Assembly (NCBI GenBank): GCA_035569495.1
Contig: DATMMX010000031.1
Span: forward strand, 1-64,000
Source: DASRDZ01 sp035569495
GTDB lineage: Bacteria > Chloroflexota > Dormibacteria > Aeolococcales > Aeolococcaceae
Direction of reading: 5' to 3'
Length of the DNA: 64,000 bases
Numbering within the stretch: the stretch's first letter is position 1; each line of letters starts with the position of its first letter. A program made the position numbers and the translations under genes. Under the pieces are notes generated by a model. The model was given only the letters and a program-made list of their open reading frames with translations, was not told where the DNA came from and made no database searches. Positions 1-7,598 of this stretch are shown piece after piece.

Positions 1-372
1 AGCGGCCACGGCTACTGGCTGGTGGCCTCGGACGGCGGCATCTTCCCCTTCGGCGACGCCTGGGGCTTCGGCTCGACCGGCGGCGTGCGGCTCAACCGCC
101 CCATCGTGGGCATGGCCGCCACCGCGGACGGCGGCGGCTACTGGCTGGTGGCCTCGGACGGCGGCATCTTCCCCTTCGGCAACGCGGGCGGCTACGGCTC
201 GACCGGCAGCATGGGCATCGGCGACATCGTCGGCATGGCGCGGACCCCGAGCGGGCACGGCTACCGGCTGGTGTCGGCGAGCGGCGGCGTCTACTGCTTC
301 GGCGACGCGGGCTTCGGCGGCAGCGCCGCGGGCCTCCCCCTGGCGCGGCCCGTGGTGGGTGTGGGCTTCTAG
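1..372 (+). CDS. Secreted repeat protein, C-terminal fragment
   Basis: The reading frame is open from the first base, so the gene begins upstream of the window; 123 codons remain before the TAG. The fragment consists of about three copies of a roughly 42-residue unit whose core reads GYWLVASDGGIFPFGDA, followed by a GS-rich stretch and an IVGMA-type ending. Units 1 and 2 are identical over 45 bases (10-54 and 136-180); the third is diverged. Such aromatic and glycine-rich units are common in secreted proteins of actinobacteria and relatives and probably form a propeller-like or other beta-rich surface. No catalytic domain is visible in this part, so the function is unknown. Confidence 0.85.
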   Translation, partial: SGHGYWLVASDGGIFPFGDAWGFGSTGGVRLNRPIVGMAATADGGGYWLVASDGGIFPFGNAGGYGSTGSMGIGDIVGMARTPSGHGYRLVSASGGVYCFGDAGFGGSAAGLPLARPVVGVGF

Positions 373-495
373 CGCCACCCGGGCGCCGCTGAGCGGGGCG
401 GCCTGCGCGCGGTGGTACGTCGCCGGGATACTGGCGGCTGACCGCCGGGCAGGGGGGAACCGGACCGCGCCATCCGACCCCCAGGAGCCCGCTGC

Positions 496-2136
496 ATGCG
501 CTTCTCCCGCCGCCGTCTCGTCACCGCCGCGCTCGCCGCCCTCGGTCTGGCCGCAGTCCCCGTGCTGGCCGGGCCCCGCGGCGCGCTGGCCGCGACGACC
601 ACGTTCACCGTGACCACGGCCGCCGACCCGACCTCGGGCACCGCCTGCCCGGCCACCGGCACGTCGCCGTGCAGCCTGCGCGCGGCGGTGACGGCGGCCA
701 ACACCACCGGCGGCAGCGTGGTCATCCAGTTCGCCGTGGCCGGGCCGTTCAACCTCGGCGCCACCGGTGAGCTGTTCGTCAACGGCGGCGAGCAGCTGAC
801 CGTCCAGGGCGCGCCGGACGGCAGCACGGTGATCAACGGCCCCGCGGCGGACCGGGTCATCGGCGAAGCGCCGCCGGGCAGCAGCTCGTCGTGCCCCACG
901 GCGCACACGTCGTTGACGCTGCAGCACGTCACCATCAGCGGCGGGCACGCCGCGCTCAACAACACCACGTCCGACGACGGCTACGGCGGCGGCGTCGACG
1001 TCAACTGCGGCAACGCGCTGAGCGTGGTCGACAGCACCTTCTCGGGCAACAACGCCGCCAGCGGCGGCGGCGCCATCGACGACAACACCACCGGGGCGGT
1101 GACCCTGGTGCGCACCACCATCAGCGGCAGCGTCGCGGCGGGCACCACGCCCGCCGACGGCGGCGGCGCCATCCAGTCGAGCAGCGGCGCCAACCTGACC
1201 ATCGTCGACAGCACCGTGACCGGCAACCGCACCGCCTTCCAGGGCGGCGCCATCTACGCCATCAGCGGCGCCAGCGTGGCCCTGACCAACGACACCATCT
1301 CGGGCAACACGGCGAGCGCGTCGGCCGGCCCGGTGGGTGGCGTGTTCGCGGAGGCCAACGCGGCGACCACGGCGGCCAACAGCATCGTCGCGGGCAACGG
1401 CACCAACTGCATGGGCGTCATCACCGACGGCGGCCACAACCTGGAGGACGGCACCTCCTGCGGCTTCAGCAGCAGCGCGGTCAACGGCGACCCCAAGCTG
1501 GACAGCCTGAAGGCCAACGGCGGACCCACCATGACCATGGCGCTCAAGCCGGGCAGCCCCGCCATCGCCGCGGGCGACGACACCGTGTGCGCCGCCCCGG
1601 CGGGCGGCAACGGGCTCGACCAGCGCAGCGTCACCCGGCCGCAGGGCAAGCACTGCGACATCGGCGCCTTCGAGGTGGTCGCCACCACCACGGCCCTGAG
1701 CGCGCCGACCACCTCCGCTCCCGGTGACACCCTCACCCTGACCGCCATGGTGACGCCGAAGCAGGCCGTCCCCGGCCAGCCGGCGGGCACGGTCACCTTC
1801 CTCGACGGCAGCACGGTCCTGGGAACGGCCGCCCTCGGCGGCGCCTCGCCCGACACCGCCACCTTCACCCTGGCCACCGTGGCCGCGGGCTCGCACCCCC
1901 TGACCGCCCGTTTCGAGCAGACCCCGCTGTTCCTGGCCAGCACCTCGGCGCCGGTGGCCCTGGCGGTGGCCGCGGCGGCGACACCAGCCCCGGTGACCCC
2001 GCCGCCGGGGGTGATCTCCACTCCCAACTCCGCGGCCGCCGCCCCGTCCGCGGGGGGCAGCGGGCTGCTCGGCATGGGCGTGCTCGCTGGTGGCGCGGTG
2101 GCAGTGCGGCGATTGCGGGGCCGCTCGACGCGTTGA
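496..2136 (+). CDS. Exported right-handed beta-helix protein with Ig-like domain and C-terminal anchor
   Basis: Predicted surface protein of 546 residues. Residues 1-33 form a signal peptide starting SRRRLVTAAL, which could be a twin-arginine signal. A CSLRAA motif near residue 60 marks the start of the kind of parallel beta-helix found in adhesins and polysaccharide-degrading surface proteins. Repeats of the type SGN.A...GGAI run to about residue 330. Residues 395-488 look like a bacterial Ig-like repeat (GTVTFLDGSTVLG). A Pro/Ala linker follows, then a short hydrophobic segment and an Arg-rich tail (RRLRGRSTR) that probably anchors the protein. The ATG is preceded by an aggag ribosome-binding site at good spacing. 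The substrate is unknown and no enzyme active site is recognisable. Confidence 0.85.
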   Translation: MRFSRRRLVTAALAALGLAAVPVLAGPRGALAATTTFTVTTAADPTSGTACPATGTSPCSLRAAVTAANTTGGSVVIQFAVAGPFNLGATGELFVNGGEQLTVQGAPDGSTVINGPAADRVIGEAPPGSSSSCPTAHTSLTLQHVTISGGHAALNNTTSDDGYGGGVDVNCGNALSVVDSTFSGNNAASGGGAIDDNTTGAVTLVRTTISGSVAAGTTPADGGGAIQSSSGANLTIVDSTVTGNRTAFQGGAIYAISGASVALTNDTISGNTASASAGPVGGVFAEANAATTAANSIVAGNGTNCMGVITDGGHNLEDGTSCGFSSSAVNGDPKLDSLKANGGPTMTMALKPGSPAIAAGDDTVCAAPAGGNGLDQRSVTRPQGKHCDIGAFEVVATTTALSAPTTSAPGDTLTLTAMVTPKQAVPGQPAGTVTFLDGSTVLGTAALGGASPDTATFTLATVAAGSHPLTARFEQTPLFLASTSAPVALAVAAAATPAPVTPPPGVISTPNSAAAAPSAGGSGLLGMGVLAGGAVAVRRLRGRSTR

Positions 2137-2246
2137 GCCGTGGCGAACCCCTGGTGATCGTGTAACGCCCGACACCGCCCGGTGACGGTGGTGGCGAACC
2201 CGAGTCCCAGCCGAGGACGCGGCCGGGACGGGCGGCTACGCTGACC

Positions 2247-2354
2247 GCGTCGGCTCTCGACAAACGGCAAAACCTCCGCGAGGAGGCGACGCAAAGCCAC
2301 GGATCTGGGCGACCAGACCGCCGGGCTACCGAAGGAGACCACACGGGCCGACGC
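2247..2354 (+). promoter_or_regulatory. Cyclic di-GMP-I (GEMM-I) riboswitch with extended outer stem
   Basis: The core at 2262-2332 carries the GEMM-I hallmarks in order: ggcaaa, a 5-bp stem capped by the GNRA tetraloop gcga (2277-2280), the invariant string gacgcaaagccacgg (2288-2302), a second stem, and gccgggctaccg near 2320-2331. A 10-base arm at 2247-2256 can pair with 2345-2354 (one G-U), enclosing the whole aptamer. The 3' arm ends directly before the ribosome-binding site aggag at 2355-2359 of the next gene. A TACGCT box at 2237-2242 would start transcription close to the 5' arm. The class senses c-di-GMP; control through the outer stem is my inference. Confidence 0.93.
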
Positions 2355-2364
2355 AGGAGACGTC

Positions 2365-3732
2365 GTGCCCCATCAGCGCACCTGGACGGCCGTCATCGTC
2401 GGCGCCGCCGCCCTGCTGAGCGCAACCGTGGTGCTCCGGCCCAGCGCCCCCGCCGCCGCGAGGCCGTTCACGCCGCCGTCGCTCAGCGCGTCCGCGCGGG
2501 GCATCCTGGGAACCACCGTGACCGTCCCCGATCGCTCCCTGCGCGGCGGCGACGAGACCCCCGCCCCGACCCCCGAGCCCACCGCCGTCCCCACGGCCGC
2601 CCCGCCCGCCGCCCCCCAGGCGACCACCGTCAGCACCGCCCCGGCGCCCGCGCCCCCCGGCGGCGGCCCCTGGTTCGGCGTCCTCCAGGCGACCGCGCCG
2701 CGGGCCGCCGCGGAGCGCGCCGCCGGGGTGACGGTGGGCTCGCTGGAGCTGAACTGGAGCGCCTACGAGCCCGCCCCCGGGCAGTTCGACGCCGGCTACG
2801 TCGCCCAGCAGCGGGCCCGCCTCGACGGCCTGCGCGCCGCCGGGCTCGCCGTCGTCCTCGACGCGGGCCTGCAGTACCCGCCCGGCTGGGCGTTCAACGT
2901 CGACGGCAACACCCGCTTCGTCAACCAGTACGGCGACGTGTGGCACGCCGGGCTCAGCGAGGACGTGCCCAACGCCGTCTTCGACAGCGCCGTGCGCGAC
3001 GCCGAGGCCGCCTACATCGCCCGAGTTGCTGCCGACTTCGGCGACAACTTCTACGCCGTCCGCGCCGGCGGCCTGCTGCAGAACGAGCTGCGCTACCCGC
3101 CGGACAGGTACAACGGCCACGGCAACAGCTACTGGGCCTTCGACGGCAACGCCCAGGCACACTCGCCGGTCCCCGGCTGGCGTCCCGGGCAGGCGGGCAC
3201 CGACCAGGCCCGCGCCTTCCTCGACTACTACATGAACGCGCTGACCGGCTTCCAGAACTGGCTGACCGGCACCTACCGCGCCCACTTCGCCACGGCGTGG
3301 CTGCAGCTGCTCAAGCCCTCCTGGGGCCTGCGCCCCGGCGACTTCGACGCCGCGGTGGCGCGCAACCTCGACGGCTCGACCAATGCCGCCGGCTGGGGCA
3401 CCCTGGCCATGGGCCTCGACTGGGAGCGCCAGGTCAACGCCATCACCGACCCCCACGTCCAGCTCTACGGCTCCTGGATGGAGCGCGGCGACGACGGCGC
3501 CACCCCGACCACCATGGCCCCCGCCCACTACCTGGCGACGCTCGGCGCGGCCAGGGGGATCCGCACCGCCGGCGAGAACGCCGACCCCACCGACAGCGGC
3601 GCGGTCATGGCCACCGTCGTGCAGCGGGCCCGCGCCTGGAACCTGGTCGGCCTGATGTGGCTCGACGAGCCCAGCCTCTTCGGGGGCGGCGCCTCGCTCG
3701 GAACCTACGCGTCGCTGATCAAGTCGGGGTAG
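2365..3732 (+). CDS. Secreted glycosidase-like TIM-barrel protein, riboswitch-controlled
   Basis: 455 residues from a GTG start with aggag at 2355-2359. Residues 1-33 are a signal peptide and residues 35-100 a Pro/Ala/Thr-rich linker. From about residue 105 the protein resembles the catalytic barrel of beta-galactosidase-like glycoside hydrolases: SLELNWSAYEPAPGQFD, then a stretch proposing a barrel strand (VVLDAGLQYPPGW) and an NELRYPP segment whose Glu is a candidate general acid. I cannot assign a GH family or the nucleophile with confidence. The gene lies directly behind a c-di-GMP riboswitch and ends 12 bases before a CelD-type acyltransferase gene. A role in exopolysaccharide or cell-wall carbohydrate processing is a reasonable inference. 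Confidence 0.85.
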   Translation: MPHQRTWTAVIVGAAALLSATVVLRPSAPAAARPFTPPSLSASARGILGTTVTVPDRSLRGGDETPAPTPEPTAVPTAAPPAAPQATTVSTAPAPAPPGGGPWFGVLQATAPRAAAERAAGVTVGSLELNWSAYEPAPGQFDAGYVAQQRARLDGLRAAGLAVVLDAGLQYPPGWAFNVDGNTRFVNQYGDVWHAGLSEDVPNAVFDSAVRDAEAAYIARVAADFGDNFYAVRAGGLLQNELRYPPDRYNGHGNSYWAFDGNAQAHSPVPGWRPGQAGTDQARAFLDYYMNALTGFQNWLTGTYRAHFATAWLQLLKPSWGLRPGDFDAAVARNLDGSTNAAGWGTLAMGLDWERQVNAITDPHVQLYGSWMERGDDGATPTTMAPAHYLATLGAARGIRTAGENADPTDSGAVMATVVQRARAWNLVGLMWLDEPSLFGGGASLGTYASLIKSG

Positions 3733-3744
3733 GCTCTCCCCTCG

Positions 3745-4932
3745 ATGGATCTGACGGTGGGCGCCCACCGCGGCGCCGCCGCCCTCGACCGCCTGGCCCC
3801 GGAGTGGGAGGCGCTGCTGCAGCGCATCCCCGGGGCGAGCGCCTTCGCCACCCCCGGCTGGGCGCGCGCCTGGTGGCGCACCTACGGACGCCACCACCAG
3901 GCGGTGATCCTCGACGTGCGCGACGGCGACCGGCTGGTGGCGCTGCTGCCGCTGCAGGTGTCGCACGTTCGCGGCCTCGGCGTGCGCGTGCTGGAGATGC
4001 TCGGCGGCTCGCCGGCCGACTGGACCATCTGGGTGCGCAACCCCCACGGGCTGGGCTTCAAGTACGTCAACGAGCTGCTCGTCTCGCCGGGGAGCGAGGC
4101 CGGCGTGCTGCGGGCACTGCGCAGCTTCCTCGACTCCGGCGCGCTGCGCTGGGACACGCTCCGTTTCACCTGCGTTCCCGCGGACAGCGCGCTGGCGCAG
4201 GGCTTCAACGAGTTCGCGCGCGGCTGGTCACCACGGGCAACTCCGTTTGCGCGGCTGCGCGTCGACACGTCACGGCCGTTCGAGGAGTACCGCGCCACGC
4301 TGAGCAAGCGGCAGCGGCAGGACACGCGCTACAAGCCGAACGAGCTGACGCGCGCGGTCGGTGCTCCACTGCGCCTCGACGTGGTGCGCGGTGCGGCGGC
4401 GGCCGGTGCCGTCGAGGAGTTCGTCGAGATGTTCGAGCGGCGCTGGACCGCGCGTGGCAAGCCGGGCCTGCTCTCCGGTGAGGCCGACATGTACCGCAAC
4501 CTGGTGCGCGACGAGCCGTCGCTGGTCGTGCTCCGGCTGCTCGGCGGCGAGCGCGCGCTGGCCGCGCAGATCGGCTTCGACGACGGCTGCCGCTACACGC
4601 CGTACAACTACGCGTTCGACCCCGAGTTCTCGGCGAAGAGCCCGTCGCACGTGCTGACCCAGATGATCATCGAGCAGTGCTGCGCCGACGGGCACGAGTG
4701 CATCGAGCAGCTCAGCGTCGCCATGGGGCGGCACTGGAGTAAGCAGGAGACGGTCACGCACACGCTGGAGGCGACGCGCCCGGCCGCGCCGTCGAAGCTG
4801 CGCGCGGGTGCGCTGCGCGGTGCGGGCAACGCCATCCGGCGCGCCCAGACGACCACCGCCGGCCACCGAGCGCGCGCTGCTCTGGCCCGCGCCGCTGCGG
4901 CGGCACGGCGCCGTTCACCGCCCTCCGCCTAG
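3745..4932 (+). CDS. GNAT-fold acyltransferase of the CelD/BcsL type
   Basis: 395 residues, cytoplasmic, no signal peptide. The N-terminus (PEWEALLQRIPGASAFATPGW, ARAWWRTYG) and the later part (RRWTARGKPGLL, ALAAQIGFDDGCRYTPYNYAFDPEF, SPSHVLTQMIIEQC) match the double-GNAT acyltransferases found in polysaccharide and cellulose synthesis clusters. Such enzymes transfer acyl groups to sugars or aminosugars. The last 50 residues are Ala/Arg-rich. A TAGGCT box at 3730-3735, overlapping the upstream stop codon, lies nine bases before the ATG and suggests a separate leaderless transcript. The stop codon shares CTAG (4929-4932) with the convergent lipoprotein gene. The acceptor is unknown. Confidence 0.8.
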   Translation: MDLTVGAHRGAAALDRLAPEWEALLQRIPGASAFATPGWARAWWRTYGRHHQAVILDVRDGDRLVALLPLQVSHVRGLGVRVLEMLGGSPADWTIWVRNPHGLGFKYVNELLVSPGSEAGVLRALRSFLDSGALRWDTLRFTCVPADSALAQGFNEFARGWSPRATPFARLRVDTSRPFEEYRATLSKRQRQDTRYKPNELTRAVGAPLRLDVVRGAAAAGAVEEFVEMFERRWTARGKPGLLSGEADMYRNLVRDEPSLVVLRLLGGERALAAQIGFDDGCRYTPYNYAFDPEFSAKSPSHVLTQMIIEQCCADGHECIEQLSVAMGRHWSKQETVTHTLEATRPAAPSKLRAGALRGAGNAIRRAQTTTAGHRARAALARAAAAARRRSPPSA

Positions 4933-6122
4933 AGCGCCCTGGCGTACAGAGCGGCGACCTGCGCGTCGGCGGCGGCGTCGAGGTGGGCGCCGTCGTTCTG
5001 GTAGGCGCTGCGGGGGAAGTCGCCGGCCTCGATCAGGGGGACGCCGAGCTGCCTGGCGAGGGCGCGAGTTGCCGCCTGAAATGGCCTGTACCCGGTGGCA
5101 CTGACCGAGTAGTCGGCAATCGGCGTGACCAGGATCACCTTTGCCGGCGCCATGGCGGCGACCAGCCTGGTGAGGTTGTCGCGGAACTGGGCGACGGGCA
5201 CGCCGTCGTCGGCGTCCTGGCCGCCGAGCCAGATCACCGCCTCGTCGGGGTGGAGCAGCTTGAACTGGCGCGCCCGCGCCAGCGCGTCGCCCGACTCCTG
5301 GCCGCCGGCCGCGGTGGTGATGACGTCGAGGTCGGGGCGCAGCCCGCGCAGCACGCTGGGCAGGTCCTGGGGCGGATCCAGGCCGGCGCCGTAGGTCAGC
5401 GAGTCGCCGATCAGCTCCGCGCGCTTGCGTGGCGCCGTCGACGGTGTCGTCGCCGCGGTGCGGGGCGCGATCGCCGAGGACACCAGCGCGGCCAGCGCCG
5501 CGTCCGCGTTGGGGCCGAGCCACTCGCCGCCGCTCTGCCAGTCGGGCGACCGCAGCGCGGTGGACACGTCGGTGAGGGCGACGCCGCGCTGCTGCGCGAC
5601 CTGGCGCAGCACCGCGACATACGGCGTCACGTCCCGGTTGCCCGGCACCGTGATCGGCGGCAACAGCACCACCCGCGTGCCCTGGAAGGCGTCGAGGAGC
5701 AGGTCCATGTTGGCGCCGTACTGCTGGGGCGAGTTGCCCGCGGCGGCGTCGTAGCTGCCCACCCAGATCACCACCGCGTCGAGGCGCTGCTCGGTGGCGT
5801 CGTGGACGCGGCCGAGCACCGTGTCGCTCGCCTCGGTGCCCAGGCCGAGGTCGAGGACGAGCAGGTCGGGGCGGTTGGTGGCGAGCAGGCAGGCCAGGCA
5901 CCGGTCGTCGGGGAGGCCGGCGCCGTCGACCAGGCCGTCGCCGAACAGCGCGATGCGCTGCTGCTGCGGCGCGGGGTTCGCGGTGCCGCCGCCGGCGGCG
6001 GCCGTCGATGCTGACGGAGCGGTCGGCACCGGCGCGGGCCTGCCCGAGCCGCCCGAGCTGCATCCCGAGAGCAGCGCCATGGCGACGACCAGCAGCGGCG
6101 CGCGAGGACCGGGACGGTTCAG
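4929..6122 (-). CDS. Lipoprotein with two SGNH-hydrolase domains, the first apparently inactive
   Basis: The mature part starts at a clear lipobox (ALLSGC). A full lipoprotein signal (NRPGPRAPLLVVAMALLSGC) requires initiation upstream of the only ATG (6080). The candidate is CTG at 6122, which overlaps the stop of the upstream gene as CTGA; I chose it with moderate confidence (397 residues). Two SGNH/GDSL-like units follow. The first reads FGDGLVDGAG, lacking the catalytic Ser, and has no DxxH. The second has GDSLTYGAG, WLGGQD in place of the usual GGND, and an NDGAH block, so it could be an active esterase or acylhydrolase. Expression is probably coupled to the HD-GYP regulator upstream. Confidence 0.8.
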   Translation of the reverse strand: MNRPGPRAPLLVVAMALLSGCSSGGSGRPAPVPTAPSASTAAAGGGTANPAPQQQRIALFGDGLVDGAGLPDDRCLACLLATNRPDLLVLDLGLGTEASDTVLGRVHDATEQRLDAVVIWVGSYDAAAGNSPQQYGANMDLLLDAFQGTRVVLLPPITVPGNRDVTPYVAVLRQVAQQRGVALTDVSTALRSPDWQSGGEWLGPNADAALAALVSSAIAPRTAATTPSTAPRKRAELIGDSLTYGAGLDPPQDLPSVLRGLRPDLDVITTAAGGQESGDALARARQFKLLHPDEAVIWLGGQDADDGVPVAQFRDNLTRLVAAMAPAKVILVTPIADYSVSATGYRPFQAATRALARQLGVPLIEAGDFPRSAYQNDGAHLDAAADAQVAALYARAL

Positions 6123-7129
6123 CGGGTCAGCCCGCGCACCCGCAGCGCGTCGCGACCGATGAGCTGGGCGGGCGGGTTGCGCTCCAGCACCTCGAGGAAG
6201 GCGTCGACCACGTCGGGGTCGAACTGTGAGCCGCGCTGGCGGATCAGCTCCTCCATCGCCTGCTCCGCGGGTCGCGGCGGCGAATAGGGACGCCCCGCGG
6301 TCATCACGTCGTAGGCGTCGACCACCGAGACCACGCGCGCCCCCAGCGGGATCATCATGCCGCGCAGCCGGTCGGGGTAGCCGTTGCCGTCGTAGCGCTC
6401 GTGGTGGTGGCGGACGACGCGGCGCACCTCGCCCCAGCCCTCGATGTCCGCCAGGATGGCGGCGCCGATCTCGGCGTGGCGGCGCAGCACCAGCCACTCC
6501 TCCTCGTCGAGCCCGTTGGCCTTCTGCAGCAGCACGTCGGGGACGCCGATCTTGCCGATGTCGTGCAGGCAGGCGCCCAGCCGCAGCGCCTCGCTCTCCT
6601 CTGGGGCGAGGCGCAGGCAGGTGGCCACCGAGTCCGCGTACTCGACCAGGCGCTCGCAGTGCAGGTGGGTGCTGAGATCCTTGGCCTCCAGAGTATTGGC
6701 CAGGATCATCGCGAACTTCTCGAGCAGCGGGCCGAGCAGGCGCATCCGCGTCGACTCGACGGCGAGGCGGCGCCGCTCCAGGGCGTTGCGCACCACCACC
6801 AGGAGCTGGTCGGGACGGAACGGCTTGGGGATGAAGCCGACCGCGCCCTCGGCCATGGCGCTCACGGCCAGCTCCATGTCGTTCATGGCGGTGACCACCA
6901 CGCAGGGCAGGGTGGGGTCGAGGCGGCGCGCCGCGGCGATCACCTCCAGCCCGCTGGCGCGGGGCATGAAGTGGTCGGTGATCACGCAGTCCCAGCCGCC
7001 GCCGGCGAGCTTGGCGATGGCGCGCACCCCGTCGTCGGCGACCTCGGCCTCGTAGCCGCCGCTGTCCAGGCAGCGGATCAGGTAGCGGGAGACCAGCGGG
7101 TCGTCTTCGGCGACCAGGATGCGGGACAT
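6119..7129 (-). CDS. Two-component response regulator with HD-GYP c-di-GMP phosphodiesterase domain
   Basis: 336 residues. Residues 1-120 are a receiver domain: acidic pair EDD near residue 8, phospho-acceptor D52 in VITDHFMPRASG, and K102 in IPKPF. Residues 150-320 are an HD-GYP domain with H189-D190 in LHDIGKIGVPD and the signature HHHERYDGNGYP at 241-252, all metal ligands apparently kept. The family hydrolyses c-di-GMP to pGpG or GMP. No histidine kinase is nearby, so the cognate sensor is unknown. The ATG at 7129 gives a receiver of normal length. Together with the c-di-GMP riboswitch about 4 kb away it indicates active c-di-GMP signalling. Confidence 0.93.
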   Translation of the reverse strand: MSRILVAEDDPLVSRYLIRCLDSGGYEAEVADDGVRAIAKLAGGGWDCVITDHFMPRASGLEVIAAARRLDPTLPCVVVTAMNDMELAVSAMAEGAVGFIPKPFRPDQLLVVVRNALERRRLAVESTRMRLLGPLLEKFAMILANTLEAKDLSTHLHCERLVEYADSVATCLRLAPEESEALRLGACLHDIGKIGVPDVLLQKANGLDEEEWLVLRRHAEIGAAILADIEGWGEVRRVVRHHHERYDGNGYPDRLRGMMIPLGARVVSVVDAYDVMTAGRPYSPPRPAEQAMEELIRQRGSQFDPDVVDAFLEVLERNPPAQLIGRDALRVRGLTR

Positions 7130-7247
7130 GGATGGAGTCCTCGGCGGTGGGGTGCGACGTGTGCTGGAGCGTCAAGGACGCGGGGGGTGCCTGTCATCGT
7201 GGGGGCAACGCCCCGATCTGGCAAGGGGGTTCGCGGTTTTTGGGTCC

Positions 7248-7598
7248 TCAGCCGGGCGGCCAGGTCATCTGCCGGCCGCCGAGCAGGTGGACGTGCAGGT
7301 GCTCGACGGTCTGCCCGCCGTTGCGGCCGATGTTGGCCACAAGTCGGTAGCCGTCGCGGTCGACGCCCTCGTCCTCGGCGATCGCCTGGGCGACGTGCAG
7401 GACGCGCCCCCAGATGCGATCGTGGGCGGGGGTGAGGTCGTGCGCCGAGGCGACGTGCTCGACCGGGATGACCAGCACATGCACCGGCGCCTGGGGGTTG
7501 AGGTCGCGGAAGGCGACCACGTCGGCGTCGCGGTGCACGATGGTCGCCGGGATGGTGCCCGCGGCGATGGCGCAGAAGATGCAGTCGGCCTCGCTCAT
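7248..7598 (-). CDS. HIT family nucleotide hydrolase or transferase
   Basis: 116 residues, the usual length for HIT proteins of the Hint/HinT branch. The N-terminus DCIFCAIAAGTIPATIVHRD and the histidine-triad motif HLHVHLLGGR near the C-terminus are diagnostic. Family members remove groups from AMP-lysine or other phosphoramidates or act on dinucleoside polyphosphates. The ATG overlaps the stop codon of mtaB by four bases (ATGA), so it is the last gene of the rsmE-mtaB-HIT operon. The two cysteines of CIFC may bind zinc as in many bacterial homologues. The exact substrate cannot be told from sequence. Confidence 0.93.
   Translation of the reverse strand: MSEADCIFCAIAAGTIPATIVHRDADVVAFRDLNPQAPVHVLVIPVEHVASAHDLTPAHDRIWGRVLHVAQAIAEDEGVDRDGYRLVANIGRNGGQTVEHLHVHLLGGRQMTWPPG

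Noticed and set aside
2326..4047. Very long open frame on the minus strand (573 codons)
   Set aside because: It is antisense to the glycosidase-like gene, low in complexity (Gly/Val/Ala/Arg) and lacks any domain; such frames are a by-product of the high GC content.
7130..7247. Possible second c-di-GMP riboswitch or terminator near the HD-GYP gene
   Set aside because: The gap contains a short ggggc-aac-gcccc hairpin but none of the GEMM blocks and no T-tract.
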